Shown: piece after piece, positions 47,799-54,709 of the stretch | Layout of the letters: every line of letters starts with the position of its first letter | Numbering within the stretch: position 1 is the first letter of the stretch | Assembly (NCBI RefSeq): GCF_007833355.1 | Contig: NZ_CP020914.1 | Coordinates: forward strand, 3,210,047 to 3,274,046 | Length of the DNA: 64,000 nucleotides | Direction of reading: 5' to 3' | Origin: Denitratisoma sp. DHT3 | GTDB taxonomy: Bacteria; Pseudomonadota; Gammaproteobacteria; Burkholderiales; Rhodocyclaceae | Notes under the pieces: model-generated | The model's input: only the letters and a program-made list of their open reading frames with translations | Database searches by the model: none | What the model was told of the DNA's origin: nothing | Made by a program: the position numbers and the translations under genes

Positions 47799-47809
47799 CC
47801 TGGTCGCTC

Positions 47810-48652
47810 CTATTCGGTGGCGGCGCCCGGGGCGCGGCGGGCCAGGATGCCTTCCGTCCGCTGCCGCAGGAGGGTATCCAGCGGTTCACGGTAGGGCAGG
47901 ATCCAGAATTCCCCGGCCTGGATGGCGGCGAAGGTGTTTTCCGCCGACTGGTCGGGGGTGATGCCGCCGTCGCTGGCGATGTGGTGATGGATGTCGTCGA
48001 TGAACCGGCGCACCGCCGGGTTGCCGCCGCCATCGCCGAAGGGCGCGTCGAAGATGCCGCTTTGCACCGGCCCGGGGTCCAGCACGGAAACCCCGATCGG
48101 GGCCTGGACCATCTTCAGTTCGCTGTAAAGGGCTTCGGTCAGGAACACCACCGCGCTCTTGCCGGCGTTGTAGGGGGCCATCATCGGGCTGGAGACGAAG
48201 CCGCCCATCGACGCGGTATTGACGATGTGGGCCGGGATTCCCGCCTTCAGCATCCGGGGCACGAAGGCGTGGATGCCATGGTGTATCCCCAGCACGTTGA
48301 TGGAGAGGCAGCGCCGGAAATTCTCGGGCGAGATTTCCCACAGCAGTCCGGCGCTCATGATCCCCGCGTTGTTGAACAACAGGTCCACCCGGCCGAAGCG
48401 CTGCCAGGCGCGTTCCGCCAGCGCTTCCACCGCGGCGGGATCGGTGACGTCCGTGGGCACGGTCAACACCTCGGCATCCAGGGTGGCGGCGAAGGCGTCG
48501 AGCTGCCCGGCATCCAGGTCGGCCAGCACCAGGTTCATTCCCAAAGCGGCAGCCTTGCGGGCCAGGCCGCCACCCACGCCGCCAGCGGCGCCGGTGATGA
48601 CGGCGGTGCCGCCCTTGAAGCAGATGCTGGATGTCACGATGTGTCCTTTCAT
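47810..48652 (-). CDS. Short-chain dehydrogenase/reductase
   Basis: A 280-aa classical SDR: cofactor loop TGAAGGVGGG, NNAG, and catalytic NTASMGG with YNAGK. The ATG at 48652 overlaps the stop of the next SDR (ATGA), indicating translational coupling. The C-terminal 40 residues (QAGEFWILPYREPLDTLLRQR) form an extension found in a subset of the family. Substrate unknown. Confidence 0.92.
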   Translation of the reverse strand: MKGHIVTSSICFKGGTAVITGAAGGVGGGLARKAAALGMNLVLADLDAGQLDAFAATLDAEVLTVPTDVTDPAAVEALAERAWQRFGRVDLLFNNAGIMSAGLLWEISPENFRRCLSINVLGIHHGIHAFVPRMLKAGIPAHIVNTASMGGFVSSPMMAPYNAGKSAVVFLTEALYSELKMVQAPIGVSVLDPGPVQSGIFDAPFGDGGGNPAVRRFIDDIHHHIASDGGITPDQSAENTFAAIQAGEFWILPYREPLDTLLRQRTEGILARRAPGAATE

Positions 48653-49509
48653 TCGCCGGTGCCGGAGATGCCGGTATGGGCATAGGGGGGAATCACGGGC
48701 GGCGGCAGCAATTCGCGGCCGTCCAGGGAGTGCACCGGGAGGTTCATGGCCAGGGGGAAATGCAGGCTGTAGGTGACCAGTCCGGTGCGCTCGGCGGCCG
48801 GCCGGTGGCACAGCGCCAGGGCCGTCTCGGCCAGATATTCCACCGGTTCGGTGGGGTAGTCCGCCGGCGTCCAGCGGTCGGCACCCGGCGTGCTGATGGC
48901 CGTGCTGGGCGCCACGGCATTGACCGCGATGTCGTCGGCCTGCAATTCCGCCGCCAGGCCCTGGGTGAAGCGATGCACCGCCGCCTTGGCGGCCGCGTAG
49001 ACGGTGGCGCCGCCAAGGCGGGCGAAGATGTCGTACGGCTTGCCCGGCGGCAGGGCGGTGCAGGAGCCCACCATCACGATCCAGCCCGCGCCGCGCCGGC
49101 GCATTTCCGGCACGGCCTGCTGGATCAGGGCGAAGGGCGCGCGCAGGTAGTGGTCGAGGGTGGCGTCGAACATCGCCATCGGCATCTCCGCCGTGGGCGC
49201 GTAGTCGGCGATGCCGGCGTTATTGACCAGGATGTCCAGCCCGCCGGCCGCCCGCACGGTGCGCGCCACCAGGCCGTCCCGTTCGGCAGGCTTTTCCAGG
49301 TCGGCGGCCAGGGCGATGGCGCGGCCGCCGGCGGCCTCGATCAGGGCCACGGTTTCATGCAGGGTGCCGGCGAACTCTCCGGCCCGATCCAGGCTGCGGG
49401 CCGTCACCACCACGGTGGCGCCCTCGCTGGCCAGGCGCCGGGCGATGGCGCGGCCGATGCCGCGGCTGGCGCCGGTGACCAGGGCGATCTTGTCTTGCAG
49501 CAGGTTCAT
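48649..49509 (-). CDS. Short-chain dehydrogenase/reductase with C-terminal extension
   Basis: A 286-aa SDR: TGASRGIG (13-20), NNAG, catalytic MVGSCTA and YAAAK. After the core, about 35 residues (HFPLAMNLPVHSLDGRELLPPP) are added. It overlaps both neighbours by ATGA-type junctions, so the Dabb, SDR and SDR genes are made as one coupled unit. Substrate unknown. Confidence 0.92.
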   Translation of the reverse strand: MNLLQDKIALVTGASRGIGRAIARRLASEGATVVVTARSLDRAGEFAGTLHETVALIEAAGGRAIALAADLEKPAERDGLVARTVRAAGGLDILVNNAGIADYAPTAEMPMAMFDATLDHYLRAPFALIQQAVPEMRRRGAGWIVMVGSCTALPPGKPYDIFARLGGATVYAAAKAAVHRFTQGLAAELQADDIAVNAVAPSTAISTPGADRWTPADYPTEPVEYLAETALALCHRPAAERTGLVTYSLHFPLAMNLPVHSLDGRELLPPPVIPPYAHTGISGTGE

Positions 49510-50588
49510 CGGGTTTCCTTCCCGTGTTGGCTGGACTGGGCCAGTTCCGCGCCCAGCATGCCGCCGTCGAGGGGGCAGTAGGCGTGGCAGATCCGGGTAT
49601 CGACGATCTGGCGGCCCGATTCGAAATCGAAAAGGGTATCGACGAAGGCCCAGTGATGGGGGTGGATCATGTAGGGGCCGTTGAGGTCGTCGAGTCGGGC
49701 GTACTCCTGCTCCCAGACATGGCTCCAGGGAATGGTCGTGGCACCACCGCCGGCGGGGGGCAGCGCGCGGCTCAGACGCCAGTTGAGGATTTGCGGGATG
49801 TAGGCCGGCATCTCCAGCGTATCGCGCTCGAATTCGTCCCGCCCGCGTTGGTCGACGCCGTCCATCAGCCGGAACAGGGCGGTGCGCTTGATGCCGGTTC
49901 TCAGGTCCGGCCGCCGCGCCCCGGCGGCGACGGTTTCCAGCGCCATCAAGTCCATGCGCTCCAGGCAGCGGTCGAACAGCGGCGCCAGGGTTCCGGTCCA
50001 GAAAGCGGATGCCTTGGCCGCGGCGGCGGTCTCGGCATCACGGTAGCGCACGTCCCAGGTGTAATGCCCGGCGCCGTGGGCCACTGCGATGTTGTGCCCC
50101 AGATGGGCGTCCAGCACGCCGGGCTGTTCCGCCATCCGGGCCAGGGCGGTTTCCAGCGCCGTCCGCTGTTCGGCGCCGATCCCGGAGCGCAGGTGCAGTT
50201 GGGCCGTCTCGCGCCAGCCTCGGGGTTGGCCGAGGAAGGCGGCAAGGGGAACGGGACCGGGCAGGGGCGCGTCGGCAAAGGCGTCGGGACGGAGGAATTC
50301 CCGCGTCCGGGCGGGGCAGAAACCGTCCACTTCGGCCCAGAAGGCCGCCACGCCGGGATCCATGCCGGCCATGGCGCGCATGGTCCAGAAGGCGCCCACG
50401 TCCGCCAGTTGCCAGCGCAGCCAGAAAGTGCAGGGCTGCCGCCCCCGGTCCAACGGCGGCGAGACGCCGCTGTCCACCAGCGTCAGACCCCGCCCGCGGG
50501 CCGCGGGCAGGTAGCGTTGCTCCAGCAGCGCGCGCAGCCGGGGCAGGTCGGCGGCCGCCACGCTGATTCGGTCCTGTACGACGATCAT
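49506..50588 (-). CDS. Dabb-domain (stress-responsive A/B barrel) protein
   Basis: A 360-aa protein, first gene of the four-gene minus-strand operon. The last third matches the dimeric A/B barrel (Dabb) fold: GIKRTALFRLMDGVDQRGRDEFE, NWRLSRALPP and WSHVWEQEYARLDDLNGPYM ending in HPHHWAFVDTLFD. Two preceding segments (about residues 1-110 and 125-235) look like further ferredoxin-like A/B modules. Some Dabb proteins are cyclases or degrade polyketide-like compounds; the function here is unknown. Its context suggests a catabolic enzyme. Confidence 0.75.
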   Translation of the reverse strand: MIVVQDRISVAAADLPRLRALLEQRYLPAARGRGLTLVDSGVSPPLDRGRQPCTFWLRWQLADVGAFWTMRAMAGMDPGVAAFWAEVDGFCPARTREFLRPDAFADAPLPGPVPLAAFLGQPRGWRETAQLHLRSGIGAEQRTALETALARMAEQPGVLDAHLGHNIAVAHGAGHYTWDVRYRDAETAAAAKASAFWTGTLAPLFDRCLERMDLMALETVAAGARRPDLRTGIKRTALFRLMDGVDQRGRDEFERDTLEMPAYIPQILNWRLSRALPPAGGGATTIPWSHVWEQEYARLDDLNGPYMIHPHHWAFVDTLFDFESGRQIVDTRICHAYCPLDGGMLGAELAQSSQHGKETR

Positions 50589-51131
50589 TCTGAAAGCCTC
50601 GGTTCAAACCATGGCGAGCACGGCGGGCACGGCGAAAACCCTTGATGCCCATTATGGTCGGGACGACAACCCGGGCACAGGCCGGCAACGCTCATTGCAT
50701 GGGACAAATTCGCTCAATTTTCCGCTCTTCGCCCAGTGGGCTTCCATGACGTTCAGTAATGGCGGGATATGAGCGGTAATGCAAGGCGATCAGTAGGGGG
50801 ACGCAATCGCTCACTATTTGATGGTCGCATAGATCGGATTAGCTTCGCGTTGGGCGCCATGATCGGCCAAATGAGCGACAATCAGTCGCGTAGGTCGGGT
50901 TAGCCCGCAGGGCGTAACCCGACAGACAGCCGTCGTAGACACCGATGTCGGGTTACGCTGCGCTAACCCGACCTACGGGTCTTTGCCGCCGTGGTGCCCA
51001 ACCCGACCACGGGCTGCTCACGCTCGACCACCGCGCCGACACCTGCGAGGCATTCCGGGAGCATGCTCACCGCTTGACAGGCGAGCGGTATTTCCAGCAA
51101 GTTGCGTCGGATCGACTGCTCGGAATCGCCC
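50589..51131. promoter_or_regulatory. Divergent control region with a TGAGCG hexamer array
   Basis: A 543-base gap between the Dabb operon and the AraC-type regulator. Five copies of TGAGCG or its complement occur at 50689, 50711, 50770, 50808 and 50872, in mixed orientation, mostly followed by an A/T-rich triplet. This is far denser than expected by chance. A REP-like element follows at 50889-50977. The array is a candidate binding region for the adjacent regulator. Confidence 0.45.
50889..50977. repeat. REP-like inverted pair
   Basis: Left unit CGTAGGTCGGGTTAGC...GCGTAACCCGAC (50889-50923) and an inverted partner (50947-50977). Each unit is itself a hairpin built on GTCGGGTTA / TAACCCGAC. 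The type is a common repetitive extragenic element in proteobacteria. It sits between the hexamer array and the AraC-type gene. Confidence 0.75.
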
Positions 51132-52175
51132 ATGAACACGCACCGGACCTTCCTGTCCATACCCGCCGACTACGCGCGTCCCCTGCTGGAGGAACTGGCA
51201 CGCCTGGGCGGCGATCTGGAATCGCTGTGGCGGCAGGCGGCGATCGAGACGCCGCTGTCCTCCGTGCTGAACGGCAGCGTGGCCGCGCTGCCCGCCACCG
51301 AGTTCACCCGCATATACCGGTATGGCGCGGGCGAGTTGGAGCGGCTTTGCTGCGCGCGCGAGGGACGCCGGCCGATGGGCAAGCGCGCGGTGAATATGCT
51401 GTGCTATTGCGTGGTCTCCTGCGGCACCCTGGGCGAAGCGATCGCGCGCGCCGCGGAATTCAACGCCGTGATGGAGGAGCGCGGCGGCGAACTGCGCGTG
51501 CGTGAGCAAGGCGAGGTCGCGCAGTTCACCTTGCAGGTGCCCGGCCGCAACCGTGACAGCGCCGCCTTGCTGGTGGCGCTCACGGGCCTGTATTTCTACT
51601 ATCAGCTATTTTCCTGGCTGATCGGCAGCCGCCTCCAACTGAGCGGGGCCGGCATCGCCTATGGCGCGCCGGACCGGCCGCATCCGCTGCTCGACGTGTT
51701 CGGCGTGCCGTTGAAGTTCGACCAGCCGGCGAACTCGCTGAGTTTTCCGGCGCGCCAGCTGGCGCAACGCGTGGTGCGCTCCAATGCCGAGCTGGAGAGC
51801 ATCGTCGATTTCTTTCCGTTCGACCTGTCCCTGGGCGGTGCGCGCAAGACCGCCTTCAGCGACCAGATCCGCCTGCTGTTCCTGGACGCATTGCAACACC
51901 GCAACCAGGTGCCCACGCTCGCCACCGTCGCGCAGTTGTTCCACGTGAGCCCGGCGACCTTGCGCCGCCGCCTGGACGAGGAGAGCACGTCCTACATCGA
52001 ACTGCGCGCCGGCTGTCGGTACGAAATGGCGGAATGCCTGCTGCGGCAGACCGAGATGCCGACCGAAGACATCGCCGAGCGCCTGGGATTCAGCGGCGAC
52101 CGTGCCTTCCGCCGCGCCTTCCGCGAGTGGGCGGGCGAGACGCCGACCGCTTATCGTAGAAAGGCAGGGGTTTAG
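51132..52175 (+). CDS. AraC-family transcriptional regulator
   Basis: A 347-aa regulator. The N-terminal 200 residues match the arabinose-binding-like domain of the OruR/ArgR-type AraC group (GSVAALPATEFTRIYRYG, CYCVVSCGTLGEAIARAAEFN). The C-terminal domain has two helix-turn-helix motifs (TLATVAQLFHVSPATLRRRL and TEDIAERLGFSGDRAFRRAFREW). The ATG at 51132 was chosen over an earlier codon by family length. It lies between the divergent Dabb/SDR operon and the molybdoenzyme operon and could control either. Confidence 0.9.
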   Translation: MNTHRTFLSIPADYARPLLEELARLGGDLESLWRQAAIETPLSSVLNGSVAALPATEFTRIYRYGAGELERLCCAREGRRPMGKRAVNMLCYCVVSCGTLGEAIARAAEFNAVMEERGGELRVREQGEVAQFTLQVPGRNRDSAALLVALTGLYFYYQLFSWLIGSRLQLSGAGIAYGAPDRPHPLLDVFGVPLKFDQPANSLSFPARQLAQRVVRSNAELESIVDFFPFDLSLGGARKTAFSDQIRLLFLDALQHRNQVPTLATVAQLFHVSPATLRRRLDEESTSYIELRAGCRYEMAECLLRQTEMPTEDIAERLGFSGDRAFRRAFREWAGETPTAYRRKAGV

Positions 52176-52456
52176 GCTCGCCCCCCTTCGCCCCCCTCCG
52201 GGGGGTTCTGATTGGCTCGCTGCGCTCGGGTGTTTGGGGGAGCGTTGTGGGGGCACCGATGCGTTGCGCCTCCGGCGCGTGCCGCTTTTCCCCATCGTGG
52301 GAAAGGCGGCCCGGCGGAAAAGCTTTTTCGGCATTCCACCCCTTCGCCTCCCTCCGGGGGGTTCTCATTGGCTCGCTGCGCTCGGGTGTTTGGGGGAGCG
52401 CTGTGGCGGCACCGATGCGTTGCGGCTGGCGGCGCGTGCCGCTTTTCCTTGCGGCG
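52176..52456 (+). repeat. Two tandem copies of extragenic repeat family B after the AraC gene
   Basis: The first unit starts at the base after the AraC stop (GCTCGCCCCCCTTCGCCCCC, then TCCGGGGGGTTC and GCTCGCTGCGCTCGGGTG), running to GCGGAAAAGC. A second, nearly identical unit starts at about 52338 and lacks its last part. Orientation relative to the upstream gene is the same as at queE and yebC. Confidence 0.85.
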
Positions 52457-52485
52457 GCGTGGAGCACGCTCCACGAAACCCCGCC

Positions 52486-52581
52486 TCCGCCCCACAAGGG
52501 GAGAGGGAACCTGCTGCATCGGTCGTCGCAAGAACTCTCCCTCTCCCCTTGTGGGGCGCGGAGCGGGGCCGGGGTGAGGGG
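52486..52581. repeat. Inverted GC-rich extragenic element
   Basis: CCGCCCCACAAGGGGAGAGG is mirrored by CCTCTCCCCTTGTGGGGCG about 50 bases on. Each half can also fold on its own (CCCCACAAGGGG). It is a third type of dispersed extragenic palindrome. The 637 bases from the AraC stop to the gamma gene hold only repeats and the operon promoter. Confidence 0.6.
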
Positions 52582-52701
52582 GCGGGCCGGGACTGGGGGG
52601 ATTCTCGCCGTGTCGCCGTGGTTTGCTTTGCCGGCCGCAAACCGGTTCCTCCCTTCATAGAGGCCGATCCGGCGGAAAAGCGCGTTTTTCGCGAAAAGGG
52701 C

Positions 52702-52730
52702 TTGCAAGTTGCGGGCGACCGCAGAATAAT
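52702..52730 (+). promoter_or_regulatory. Sigma-70-type promoter of the molybdoenzyme operon
   Basis: TTGCAA (-35, 52702-52707) and AATAAT (-10, 52725-52730) are separated by exactly 17 bases, about 80 bases before the gamma-subunit ATG. The ribosome site GGAGGAGGAG lies directly before that ATG. Confidence 0.6.
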
Positions 52731-52812
52731 ACAAACATAACGACTGATCGATATGTGTGTGGATCGTGTGCGCGGGCATGTCGGTCCGACGCCATGAGAA
52801 GGAGGAGGAGTC

Positions 52813-53463
52813 ATGCTGGTCAAGCGAATGGATGTGGGTGGCGATGCGCTGGGCGATCCGGCGGCCTCGGTCTGGGGTACGGCGAAGGGCGAGACGGTGG
52901 CGCTGATGCAGGCGCCGGCGGCGATGCAACCCACCAAGTACATCACCACCAAATGGCAGGACAAACCCTATGGGCAGACCAAGAGCCTGACCGTGAAGGC
53001 CCTGCGCAACGCCGACGAGATCGCCTTCCGCCTGGAGTGGCAGGATCCGACGAAGAACGAGCAGCGCATCGAGAACACCGATTTCCCGGACGCGGCGGCG
53101 ATGCTGTTTCCCCTGTCCGAGGACGCCCCCTTGTTCATGGGCATGGAGGGGGCGCCGGTGAATCTCTGGTACTGGCGGGCGGATCACCCGTCCCGCGCTC
53201 GGAGCGACATGGCGACCGGGATCGGCACTTCCCGGGTGATGGACGATACCTCGATCACCGCGAAGGCAGTGCATGCCAACGGGCGCTGGACCGTCGTCAT
53301 GCGCCGCGCCCTGCGCGTGGAAAAAGAGGCGGCGAGCGCGATCCAGATCGTTCCGGGGCAGACCCTGCGCACCACGTTCGCGGTGTGGGAGGGGAGCAAC
53401 CTGGAGCGCGCCGGGATCAAGGCGTTCTCGCCGGCCTGGCTGGAACTACAGATCGAGGCATGA
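52813..53463 (+). CDS. Heme b (gamma) subunit of a type II DMSO reductase-family dehydrogenase
   Basis: A 216-aa subunit of the ethylbenzene dehydrogenase/steroid C25 dehydrogenase group. It binds one heme b with Met/Lys axial ligands; candidates here are Met109 (LFMGMEGAPVNLWYW) and Lys203 (ERAGIKAFSPAW). It receives electrons from the Fe-S subunit. The gene comes first in the operon (gamma-beta-alpha). I see no signal peptide, so it may be exported with the Tat-bearing alpha subunit. The exact substrate of the complex cannot be read from this subunit. Confidence 0.88.
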   Translation: MLVKRMDVGGDALGDPAASVWGTAKGETVALMQAPAAMQPTKYITTKWQDKPYGQTKSLTVKALRNADEIAFRLEWQDPTKNEQRIENTDFPDAAAMLFPLSEDAPLFMGMEGAPVNLWYWRADHPSRARSDMATGIGTSRVMDDTSITAKAVHANGRWTVVMRRALRVEKEAASAIQIVPGQTLRTTFAVWEGSNLERAGIKAFSPAWLELQIEA

Positions 53464-53465
53464 GG

Positions 53466-53535
53466 TGGCTCGCCCCCCTTCGTCCCCCGCCGGGGGGTTC
53501 GAGGCGGCCCGGCGGGAAAGCTTCGTCGGGCTCTT
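53466..53535 (+). repeat. Extragenic repeat family B, deleted copy after the gamma gene
   Basis: GGCTCGCCCCCCTTCG and CCCGCCGGGGGGTTCGAG are joined directly to GGCGGCCCGGCGGGAAAGC, so the middle of the unit is missing. It begins right after the gamma stop and lies inside the operon, before the beta gene. Confidence 0.75.
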
Positions 53536-53625
53536 CCCCTTTCGTTCCCTGTACGGCTCGCCGGGAAAGCTGGATTTCACATCGAGGTTGCTCGCTAGGG
53601 CGGCCTTCATGAATAGGAGAATTTC

Positions 53626-54696
53626 ATGAGCGAAAAAACCGACATCGGCCGCGAACTCGACGGCGTTCTGCAAAAGCCCAAGCGCCAACTGGCGATGGTC
53701 TTCGATCTGAACAAGTGTCTGGGCTGCCACACCTGTTCCATTTCCTGCAAGCGGCAATGGACCCGCGAGGAGGGCATGGACAACATGTGGTGGGCGGTGG
53801 TGAACACCATGCCCGGCAAGGGCACGCCGAAGAACTGGGAAGGCATGGGCGGCGGCTGGGACGAGAAGGGTGAGCCCCGGCCCAGCAAGATCCCGACCCG
53901 GGACGAGTTCGGCGACGCCTGGAAGTTCAACAAGGAAGAGGTCTTCCACGGCGGCAAGGGCAAGACCGTTTACCTCAAGCCGGTCAACACCAAGGGCGAA
54001 GACCCGGACTGGGGCCCCAACTGGGACGAGGACGAGGGGGGCGGTGAATACCCCAACTCCCACTTCTTCTACCTGCCGCGCATCTGCAACCACTGTACCC
54101 ATCCCGCCTGTCTGGAGGCTTGCCCGCGCGGCGCGATCTACAAGCGCGACGAGGACGGCGTCGTCCTCATCAACGACAAGCAGTGCAAGGGCTTCCGTTT
54201 CTGCATGGAAGCCTGCCCCTACAAGCGCATCTACTACAACCACGTGCGCGACGTGACCCAGAAGTGCATTTTCTGCTTCCCCCGCGTGGAAAAGGGCGTC
54301 GCCCCGGCCTGCGCGCGCCAGTGCCCCGGCCGGCTGCGCTTCGTCGGCTATCTGGACGACGAGAACGGCCCGATCCACAAGCTGGTGCACAAGTTCAAGG
54401 TGGCCCTGCCGCTGCACCAGGAGTACGGCACCCAGCCCAACGTCTATTACGTGCCGCCGCTGTCGCCGCCCGCCGTCGACATGCACGGCAAGGTGGACCC
54501 CTCCAAGCCGCGCATCCCGACGGAATACCTGGAAGGTTTGTTCGGTCCCCGGGTCAAGGACGTGCTGGCCGTGCTGGAGGCCGAGAAGGAGAAAAAAGCC
54601 AAGGGGCTGCCCTCGGAGTTGATGGACACCCTGATCGTCTACAAGTGGCCCGAAAACATCTTCCCGGACTTCGTCCAGGACCCGGCGAACCTTTAA
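53626..54696 (+). CDS. Iron-sulfur (beta) subunit of the molybdoenzyme
   Basis: A 356-aa electron-transfer subunit like EbdB or NarH. Four cysteine groups are visible: NKCLGCHTCSISC, ICNHCTHPACLEACP, CKGFRFCMEACP and KCIFCFPRVEKGVAPACARQC. In the third group the second cysteine is phenylalanine (CxxFxxC), the position where NarH has tryptophan, so one cluster should be [3Fe-4S] and three [4Fe-4S]. It bridges the alpha-subunit cluster and the gamma heme. AGGAG precedes the ATG. The alpha gene follows after 13 bases. Confidence 0.95.
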   Translation: MSEKTDIGRELDGVLQKPKRQLAMVFDLNKCLGCHTCSISCKRQWTREEGMDNMWWAVVNTMPGKGTPKNWEGMGGGWDEKGEPRPSKIPTRDEFGDAWKFNKEEVFHGGKGKTVYLKPVNTKGEDPDWGPNWDEDEGGGEYPNSHFFYLPRICNHCTHPACLEACPRGAIYKRDEDGVVLINDKQCKGFRFCMEACPYKRIYYNHVRDVTQKCIFCFPRVEKGVAPACARQCPGRLRFVGYLDDENGPIHKLVHKFKVALPLHQEYGTQPNVYYVPPLSPPAVDMHGKVDPSKPRIPTEYLEGLFGPRVKDVLAVLEAEKEKKAKGLPSELMDTLIVYKWPENIFPDFVQDPANL

Positions 54697-54709
54697 GAGG
54701 AATACGGCG

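Noticed and set aside
52176..52740. Several overlapping open frames of 120-210 codons between the AraC and gamma genes
   Set aside because: They are translations of repeat family B and of a GC-rich palindrome, in several frames, and resemble each other only because the repeats do.
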